Below are positions 20,550-26,138 of a stretch of DNA of 26,138 nt, piece by piece. The DNA is from a virus. The stretch covers positions 1 through 26,138 of IMG/VR virus record IMGVR_UViG_3300036861_000877. One strand, written 5' to 3'. Position 1 is the stretch's first letter, and every line of letters starts with the position of its first letter. The notes under the pieces were generated by a model that saw only the letters and a list, made by a program, of their open reading frames with translations, had not been told where the DNA came from and did no database searches. A program made the translations under genes and the position numbers.

Positions 20550-21491
20550 ATGCCGACAGGAAGCGGCCTCTCCGGCCAGCTCGGTTTGAAGGCGGAGACC
20601 ACATGGGGCACAGCAGTCACAGTCGATCGGTTCTATGAGATTGTGTCGGAGAAGATCGACCTAAAAATCGACCGCACCGAGTCGAAGGGGATCCGCACCG
20701 GTCAACGTGTCGTTCGTTCCGACGACTGGGTTGCCGGTGTCCGCAAAGTCGCCGGACCTGTCGAGTTCGAGCTCTCGACCCGCAACGCGGCGTTGTTGTT
20801 GCAGCATGCGTTCGGGACGATCCAAAACCTCGGTACCACCACCCCCGGCACTGTCATCCCCAACGACCTCACCGGTCTTGGTCTCACAGTGCAGGTCGGC
20901 CGGCCCGATGTTGCCGGCACCGTCATCCCCTACACGTTCAACGGCGGGAAAGTTGGTTCATGGGAGTTGGCGTGCAAGGTCGGTGAGGTGGCGATCCTCA
21001 CCCTCGACATGGTGTTCAAAGATCAGACGACCGCCACCGCGCTCGCCGCCGCCAACTACACGTCCGGACTGGGCCTGTTCACGTTCGTGCATGGCGCGGT
21101 GACGATCGCCGCTGCGACGGTGAACGTGCGGAGCCTCACCTTGAAGGGTGACAACGCACTCGACGCCGAACGCTTCTATCTCGGCGGATCGGTCACTGCC
21201 GAACCGCTCGAGGCGGGCCGCCGTGAATACACCTTCGACATGGAGCTCGACCATTCCGGGACCGTGATCCCCGGCCGGATCGACTCCGGTACCGAAGCGG
21301 CGTTGGTGGCGACGTTCACGTCGGCCGGTTCGATCGTCAAATTCACGACGAATGCCCGGTTCGACGCGGGCTTCGCGGGGCTGTCCGGCATGGACATCCT
21401 CACCCAACCTCTTTCGGGGAAGTGCGTCGCGACCGCGGCGGATTCGACGGCGATCACCGGCACCATCACGTCAGGTGAGGCGACCCCGTAG
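20550..21491 (+). CDS. Major tail (tube) protein
   Basis: 313 aa with AAGGAG nine bases upstream of ATG 20550. A tube-protein signature: start GLSGQLGLKAETTWGTAVT, beta-rich core (VVRSDDWVAGVRKVAGPVEF), and GSWELACKVGEVAILTLDMVF typical of the phage tail tube fold. The gene is next to the tail terminator and the chaperone. Stop abuts the next ATG (TAGATG). It polymerises around the tape measure. Confidence 0.85.
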   Translation: MPTGSGLSGQLGLKAETTWGTAVTVDRFYEIVSEKIDLKIDRTESKGIRTGQRVVRSDDWVAGVRKVAGPVEFELSTRNAALLLQHAFGTIQNLGTTTPGTVIPNDLTGLGLTVQVGRPDVAGTVIPYTFNGGKVGSWELACKVGEVAILTLDMVFKDQTTATALAAANYTSGLGLFTFVHGAVTIAAATVNVRSLTLKGDNALDAERFYLGGSVTAEPLEAGRREYTFDMELDHSGTVIPGRIDSGTEAALVATFTSAGSIVKFTTNARFDAGFAGLSGMDILTQPLSGKCVATAADSTAITGTITSGEATP

Positions 21492-21902
21492 ATGCCGATC
21501 CAGCCGCATATCGAGATCCGCGGTCTGAAACAGCTCGCCCGCAAGCTGCGTGGCATCGACCGTGACCTCGCCCGTGAGCTGCAACGCACGAACAAGACCA
21601 TCGCCGAGAAGGTCGCCGCCGAAGCTCGTTCGCAAGTACCGGTACGGACGGGGCATGCAGCCGGATCGGTGAAGGCACGGGCGTCGGCGCAACGCTCATC
21701 GGTGGTCGGCGGCGGCCCGACCGTGCCGTACTACCCGTGGTTGGAGTTCGGCGGCACGATCCGTCCCCGTGGCACACCGATCGTCCGGCCCCGCGCCCCC
21801 GGCCGCTACATCCTGGCCGCCGTCCGCAAGGAACGAGAAGTCGATGTCGACACCTACGTCGATGCGCTCAACGACATTCTGCGTCGCGCCGACCTGATCT
21901 GA
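21492..21902 (+). CDS. HK97 gp10-like protein (head-tail joining / tail assembly)
   Basis: 136 aa. IRGLKQLARKLRGIDRDLARELQ, VAAEARSQVPVRTGHAAGSVKA, YYPWLEFGGTIRP match the HK97 gp10 family (helix, then PVRTG-x-x-x-SV, then W-x-EFGG). In HK97-type phages it is encoded before the tail tube; here it comes after it. Likely role: neck or tail-completion factor. Confidence 0.8.
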   Translation: MPIQPHIEIRGLKQLARKLRGIDRDLARELQRTNKTIAEKVAAEARSQVPVRTGHAAGSVKARASAQRSSVVGGGPTVPYYPWLEFGGTIRPRGTPIVRPRAPGRYILAAVRKEREVDVDTYVDALNDILRRADLI

Positions 21903-21903
21903 A

Positions 21904-21915
21904 CCCCCCTGCGAG
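21904..21915 (+). other. CCCCCCTGCGAG start-associated motif
   Basis: An exact 12-base match to 15541-15552. Each lies upstream of a start codon (20 and 25 bases). Its GAGG part at 21911-21916 could be the ribosome-binding site of the chaperone gene. Confidence 0.4.
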
Positions 21916-21923
21916 GCAATCGA

Positions 21924-22253
21924 ATGGCTGACATCGAGTTTCGTATCAACGCGGGCCCGTACGAAGGGAACTACGCGTTGGATCTCGGTGACATCACCGC
22001 GAACGATGTCGGTGATCTCCTCGCCCAGCAAGGCCCCGACCTCGATGCGATCTTGGTGGGTGACGCAGCGAAAGGTACCCGGCTCATCGCGGCGCTTGTA
22101 TGGGTCGTACGCCGCCGCGGGAATCGTGGTCTGACTTACCGGGCTATCGCCGATCACATCACCATCAACATCGTTGAGCCGGTTGTATCGGCAGGGGAGG
22201 CGGCAGTGTCACCGGCCGGGCTGGTGGACCCTTCACAATCCGGAAACGGCTGA
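21924..22253 (+). CDS. Tail assembly chaperone, short form (gpG-like)
   Basis: 109 aa. Begins DIEFRINAGPYEGNYALDLGD, with a helical segment GTRLIAALVWVVRRRGNRGLTYRAIADHI in two parts. The sequence and place (between tube/gp10 genes and tape measure) match tail assembly chaperones, which bind the tape measure during assembly and are absent from the mature virion. The second frame continues from this gene by -1 frameshift (see next entry). Confidence 0.82.
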   Translation: MADIEFRINAGPYEGNYALDLGDITANDVGDLLAQQGPDLDAILVGDAAKGTRLIAALVWVVRRRGNRGLTYRAIADHITINIVEPVVSAGEAAVSPAGLVDPSQSGNG

Positions 22254-22372
22254 GGCAGGTGCTCCCCGGGTTCGCGTACCACTTCGGTATCCGTCCGTGG
22301 GAGGTCGAGCTGCTCACATTCGACGAGATCGACGAGTTGATCCGCCAGTTGCGTCGCATCGCGAAAGGGTGA
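22178..22372 (+). CDS. Tail assembly chaperone, -1 frame extension (gpGT-like C-terminus)
   Basis: Open in the -1 frame relative to the short form, from just after a stop at 22175-22177 to TGA 22370-22372, overlapping the end of the short form. Conserved T-type residues are visible: RLRQVLPGFAYHFGIRPWEV and ELLTFDEIDELIRQLRR. Frame position fits the -1 programmed frameshift of lambda-type G/GT. No perfect X-XXY-YYZ heptamer exists; near-candidates are CCCTTCA (22229-22235) and GGAAAC (22242-22247), both a few codons before the zero-frame stop. GTG 22259 alone would give 37 aa, which lacks the start of the extension. Confidence 0.75.
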   Translation, partial: AGCIGRGGGSVTGRAGGPFTIRKRLRQVLPGFAYHFGIRPWEVELLTFDEIDELIRQLRRIAKG

Positions 22373-22375
22373 CCG

Positions 22376-23905
22376 ATGGCTAGGGGCACCACCGTCGAGG
22401 TTGTCTTCACCGGTGACACCACCGGGTTTCAGAAGGCTGCTGCGACGATCGAAACCCGAACCGCGTCGTTCGGGTCGAAGATGGGGACGGTGTTCGGCGC
22501 GATCGGCGGGGTCGCGGCGGCGAAGGGTGTGTTCGACTTCGCGAAGGGCAGCATCGCTGCATTCACCGACGCGGAGCAGTCAGCAGCGAAACTCGACGAT
22601 GCGTTTCAGCGGTTCCCGAAGCTGGCGGACACCAACGCCGCCGCGCTCCGCAAACTGAACTCGGCGCTCGAGCGGAAAACGAAGTTCGATGATGACGCCA
22701 CCGCCTCCGGACAAGCCGTGCTGGCCCAATTCAATCTGACCGGCACACAGATCCAAACGTTGACGCCGCTCCTGCAAGACTATGCGGCGAAAACCGGCCA
22801 AGACCTGCCCGCGGCAGCGGATGTGCTGGGCAAAGCATTGCTGGGGAAGGGGAAGGCGCTCGCCGCCGTCGGTATCAAGTTCAAGGATGCCGGATCGGTG
22901 GCAGCCAACTTTGATCAGATCATCGGCGGGTTGCGTACCCAGGTGGGTGGATTCGCGGAGAAGGAAGGCGCCACCGCCGCCGGGAAAGCCGCCATCCTCA
23001 AGAACCAGTTCGGCGAGTTGCAGGAGAAGGTCGGCGAGAAGCTCTTGCCGGTGTTGACGAAACTGTCCGAGATCGGGTTGAAGATCGTCGAGTTCTTCTC
23101 GAACTTGTCGCCGGGAATGCAGACCGCGATCGGGGTCGTCGGCGGGTTGCTCGTCGTCGTGTTGGCGATCACCAAGGCAACGCAGGCGTGGACCGCGGTA
23201 CAGGCGGCGTTGAACGTGGTGATGGACGCGAACCCGATCGTGTTGATCGGTTTGGCGATCGCCGCTCTGGTCGTTGGGATCATCTACGCCTATCAACACT
23301 CCGAAACATTCCGCGACATCGTGAAGGGCGCGTTCCACGCGGTCGGCGAAGCAGCCGGGTTCATGAGAGACCTCGTGGTCGGAGCGATCCAGTTCGTCGT
23401 CGACAAGTGGCTCGCAGCCGCCGAATGGATCGTCAGAGCCGCCGCGACCGCCTTCGGATGGGTTCCCGGGATCGGCGGCAAACTCAAAGACGCCGCGAAA
23501 GACATGGAGGACTTCCGCGACAACGTCAACCGCGCACTCGACGGCATCAAGTCGAGCCATGACATCAAACTCAACATCGAAACCGTCGAAGTCATCAAAG
23601 GTACCGGCGGGAGAACGATCGAGGCTCGGGCGGCCGGCGGACCGGTCACCGCCGGCCGGCCCTACATGGTCGGTGAGCACGGACCGGAAGTGTTCTGGCC
23701 GGAAGCCTCCGGGATGATGATCCCGGCGGGCGGCGGGCCGTCCGGAGCGGGCGGCCTCACGAACGTGACCTTCGGTCCCGGTGCGGTCACCATCGTCAAA
23801 GCGGCCGGCGACCCGGTCAACATCGAGGATGGTCAGCGGATCATCGACGCCATCTCGCGCGCCGCGAACCGCGGCTACAAGCTCCCAGCCGGTGCCGTGG
23901 CATGA
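22376..23905 (+). CDS. Tape measure protein
   Basis: 509 aa. Starts with a TMP-type domain (GTTVEVVFTGDTTGFQKAAA, then TASFGSKMGTVFGAIGG), a helical middle, two hydrophobic segments (about 250-265 and 287-305, VLIGLAIAALVVGIIYAY), and the usual C-terminal AAGGPVTAGRPYMVGEHGPE (about 421-440). It is short for a TMP; the usual rule of about 0.15 nm per residue gives a tail near 75 nm. It sets tail length and enters the host membrane. Stop overlaps the next ATG. Confidence 0.9.
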   Translation: MARGTTVEVVFTGDTTGFQKAAATIETRTASFGSKMGTVFGAIGGVAAAKGVFDFAKGSIAAFTDAEQSAAKLDDAFQRFPKLADTNAAALRKLNSALERKTKFDDDATASGQAVLAQFNLTGTQIQTLTPLLQDYAAKTGQDLPAAADVLGKALLGKGKALAAVGIKFKDAGSVAANFDQIIGGLRTQVGGFAEKEGATAAGKAAILKNQFGELQEKVGEKLLPVLTKLSEIGLKIVEFFSNLSPGMQTAIGVVGGLLVVVLAITKATQAWTAVQAALNVVMDANPIVLIGLAIAALVVGIIYAYQHSETFRDIVKGAFHAVGEAAGFMRDLVVGAIQFVVDKWLAAAEWIVRAAATAFGWVPGIGGKLKDAAKDMEDFRDNVNRALDGIKSSHDIKLNIETVEVIKGTGGRTIEARAAGGPVTAGRPYMVGEHGPEVFWPEASGMMIPAGGGPSGAGGLTNVTFGPGAVTIVKAAGDPVNIEDGQRIIDAISRAANRGYKLPAGAVA

Positions 23906-26138
23906 CCCAGCCGATGCCGACGGTGCAAGCCGCGTTCGGTGTGAACCCGGGGACGGTCCCGACCGTCGCGCAGTGGACCGACATCACCGATTACGTGGAG
24001 GTGGCGGGCTGTCAGCGGGGACGGTCGTCGGAGACGGATACGTTCGCACCAGGCACGTTCTCGGCGTTGTTGAAGAACCGGGACCGCCGCTTCGATCCGG
24101 ACTATACGAGCAGTCCCTACTATCCGAATATCAAGCCGATGGTCCGGTTGCGGTACGGGCTCGGCTACATGCCGTTGATCCTCGCCGACAAGCCGGTGTC
24201 GTACTGGCGGCTCGGCGAAGCATCCGGCACGACCGCCGCCGACGAGCTCGCTGCCTTCAACGGCACATACGTCAACACGCCGACGTTAGGTATCGCCGGA
24301 CGGATCACCGGGAACACGGCCGTCACCTTCAATGGCAGCACGCAAGCTGTGACCGCGGGGGACACGCATCTCGGTGGGACGACGGCGTTCACCTGGGAGG
24401 CGTGGATCAAATATACGGTCTCGCACTCGGGGGTGATCTTCTCCGAGTCGGATACGTCGACGACGAACAAGTATGTCACTCTCCTGCTGGCGTCGAACAA
24501 ACTCGAGATCGACATGCGCAACGACGCCGGGACGGAGTCGTTCTTCGATGCGACCAGCGGCTCCGCACTCAACGACGGGAACTGGCATCACGTCGCCGTA
24601 ACCCGCTCTGGTTCGACCTACACACTGTTTCAAGATGGTGTGTCGGTCGGCTCCACCACGCTGACTCCCGGCACCATCACATCGGCGACCTCAACGATCG
24701 GCGCTCTGCGCCGTACCACGAACACCGGGTTCTTCAACGGCACGATCGACGAGGTCGCCGTCTACAGCCGAGCTCTCTCCGCCGCGGAGATCCTCGAGCA
24801 TTTCAACGAGGGGACGGCCGGCTATCCGGACGGCTGGCGGTTCGTCGGGTTCGTGGAACGTTGGCCGCAAACCTGGCCGACGCAGGTCAACGAAGCGAAA
24901 GTGCCGATCACCGCCGTCGACGGCTTTCGCGCGTTGGAGAAGGCACGGTTGAAGCGGTCGGTCTACGAGAAGGAGATCCGGGCGGACAGCCCTCTCTTCT
25001 GGTGGAGGCTCGGCGAACCTGACGGAACGACTGCGTCCGCGACGGTTGGGACGATCACCGGCACCTACCGCGGGACCGTAACGCTCGCCGCCGACGGCCT
25101 CATCGCCCAGGACACCGACACGGCGCTCAACCTCGACGGCACCGCAGCCAACTATGCGAGCACCGGCGACCGGGTCGATCTCGGCAACACATTCTCAGCC
25201 GAATGCTGGATCCATCCCGGTACACAAACGGCAGCCGACGCGGTGCTGCTCCGCCATGTGCAACTCGGTACCGGCGCGCCGATCTTCCAACTGTTCCGAA
25301 CGAACGCGGCATCGACCCTCGACTTCGGGATCACCAGCGCCGCAGGCGACACGACCATCTACCGGAGCACCGCCACCGTCTTCGACAGCAACATTCACCA
25401 CATTGTCGTCACCTACACCGGCAGCACCATGAAGCTCTACGTCGACGGTGTGGAAGGCGGCAGCATCGTCTTCGGGTCGGCGCAGACACTCAGCTTCCTG
25501 AACGGAACACTCGCGGTCGGAAGCGCCCATGGAAGCAGCGGCGGATACGTCGGCACGATCGATGAGGTCGCCATCTATACGACCGTGCTGAGCGCGGCCC
25601 GTGTCCTCGCCCACTACAACGCCGGTCATGCACCATGGAACGGTGATACGACCGGCACCCGAGTCGGCCGATATCTCGACGAAGCCTCCTGGGCGGCCGG
25701 CGACCGGAATATTGATACGGGACAGTCGACGATGCCTTCGGTCGCGCTCGCCTCGAGCGCCCTGTCGCTGATCCAAGCAGCGGAGAAGGCGGAGCAAGGC
25801 GCCTTCTTCATCCAGAGGGACGGCATCGCCCGATTCCGGCAACGCCACAAGGTGCTCACCGCCGCTGTGCATGTGACCTCGCAGGCGACGTTCGGGGATG
25901 GTGGTGGCAGCGAGATCCCATATACGGAGCTCGGCGAATTCGCGTTCTCAGTCGACAGGATCATCAACGAGGTGCATGCGAGTCGGCGGGGCGGCACCAC
26001 CTACACGGTGACCGACTCGGCGAGCCAGACATCACACCTCGCCCAGGTCGACGATTCGTCGCTCACCGACATGGAACTGTCGTCGGACACCGAACCGTTG
26101 TATGCGGCGCAGTGGCGGCTCGCACATTACAAGGATCC
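23902..26138 (+). CDS. Minor tail protein with two LamG-like lectin domains (3' end missing)
   Basis: ATG 23902 opens a frame with no stop for 745 codons, to the edge. Residues 1-95 resemble distal-tail/minor tail starts (WTDITDYVEVAGCQRGRSSE, KNRDRRFDPDY). Two concanavalin A-like (LamG) modules follow: about 102-306, start YWRLGEASG, with DGNWHHVAVTRSG and GTIDEVAVYSRALSAAEI; and about 368-576, start WWRLGEPDG, with YVDGVEGG and GTIDEVAIYTTVLSAARV. Between them a minor-tail strand set (RWPQTWPTQVNEAKVPITAVDG, in parts) continues, so the lectins look like insertions. It would bind cell-surface polysaccharide and is a likely receptor-binding or hub protein. Confidence 0.85.
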   Translation, partial: MTQPMPTVQAAFGVNPGTVPTVAQWTDITDYVEVAGCQRGRSSETDTFAPGTFSALLKNRDRRFDPDYTSSPYYPNIKPMVRLRYGLGYMPLILADKPVSYWRLGEASGTTAADELAAFNGTYVNTPTLGIAGRITGNTAVTFNGSTQAVTAGDTHLGGTTAFTWEAWIKYTVSHSGVIFSESDTSTTNKYVTLLLASNKLEIDMRNDAGTESFFDATSGSALNDGNWHHVAVTRSGSTYTLFQDGVSVGSTTLTPGTITSATSTIGALRRTTNTGFFNGTIDEVAVYSRALSAAEILEHFNEGTAGYPDGWRFVGFVERWPQTWPTQVNEAKVPITAVDGFRALEKARLKRSVYEKEIRADSPLFWWRLGEPDGTTASATVGTITGTYRGTVTLAADGLIAQDTDTALNLDGTAANYASTGDRVDLGNTFSAECWIHPGTQTAADAVLLRHVQLGTGAPIFQLFRTNAASTLDFGITSAAGDTTIYRSTATVFDSNIHHIVVTYTGSTMKLYVDGVEGGSIVFGSAQTLSFLNGTLAVGSAHGSSGGYVGTIDEVAIYTTVLSAARVLAHYNAGHAPWNGDTTGTRVGRYLDEASWAAGDRNIDTGQSTMPSVALASSALSLIQAAEKAEQGAFFIQRDGIARFRQRHKVLTAAVHVTSQATFGDGGGSEIPYTELGEFAFSVDRIINEVHASRRGGTTYTVTDSASQTSHLAQVDDSSLTDMELSSDTEPLYAAQWRLAHYKD

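Overview
The window is a 26.1 kb piece of a high-GC tailed bacteriophage genome: an HK97-type head with a siphovirus-like tail, probably infecting a high-GC actinobacterium. This rests on three things. Base composition is strongly G/C-rich with G/C third positions. Stop/start overlaps (ATGA, GTGA, TAATG, TGATG) are pervasive. A nearly complete head-and-tail morphogenesis order is present: terminase, portal, S78-type protease, HK97 capsid, connectors, tail tube, frameshifted chaperone, tape measure, minor tail protein. Every credible gene is on the + strand. No integrase, repressor or lysis gene is visible, so lifestyle is open, and I cannot place it to host genus.

Left block, 1-5.2 kb (replication and small accessory genes): the tail of an unidentified acidic protein, Cys-rich small proteins, a RuvC-like Holliday junction resolvase, a 27-aa membrane peptide, and a DnaB-N/RepA-type helicase. 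A non-coding stretch with seven copies of an 11-bp element and a large hairpin follows and is a candidate replication origin or operator array. After it come many small proteins, most of them Cys-rich. Three of the junctions there carry copies of the same start-associated repeat. The block ends in a convincing sigma70-like promoter, a 12-bp hairpin and a tRNA-Met-like 3' half.

Middle block, 5.3-13.2 kb: a 24-aa membrane peptide, HNH endonuclease, small and large terminase, a two-helix membrane protein and a portal with an unusual repetitive C-terminal extension. Then come five further genes, of which three look structural. Two adjacent ones are built of tandem ~20-residue Thr/Ser-rich repeats (arg-Thr-x-Thr-Glu-Thr-Val type). 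They sit where a protease gene normally directly follows the portal.

Right block, 13.2-26.1 kb: prohead protease, a leader with two tandem-repeat arrays, and a major capsid protein with an N-terminal coiled-coil delta domain. Nested hairpins follow, then a small gene and a glycan-type cassette: a fused GT4-GT2 glycosyltransferase, a GT17-like glycosyltransferase and a tandemly duplicated methyltransferase. After that come the head-tail connector, tail terminator, tail tube, an HK97 gp10-like protein, the tail assembly chaperone with a -1 frame extension, the tape measure, and a minor tail protein carrying two LamG-type lectin domains that runs off the end.

The most striking idea is a virion surface-decoration module, which is inference. 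The glycosyl/methyl-transferases are embedded in the structural operon, the nearby Thr-rich repeat proteins are plausible acceptors, and a double-lectin tail protein is encoded in the same operon.
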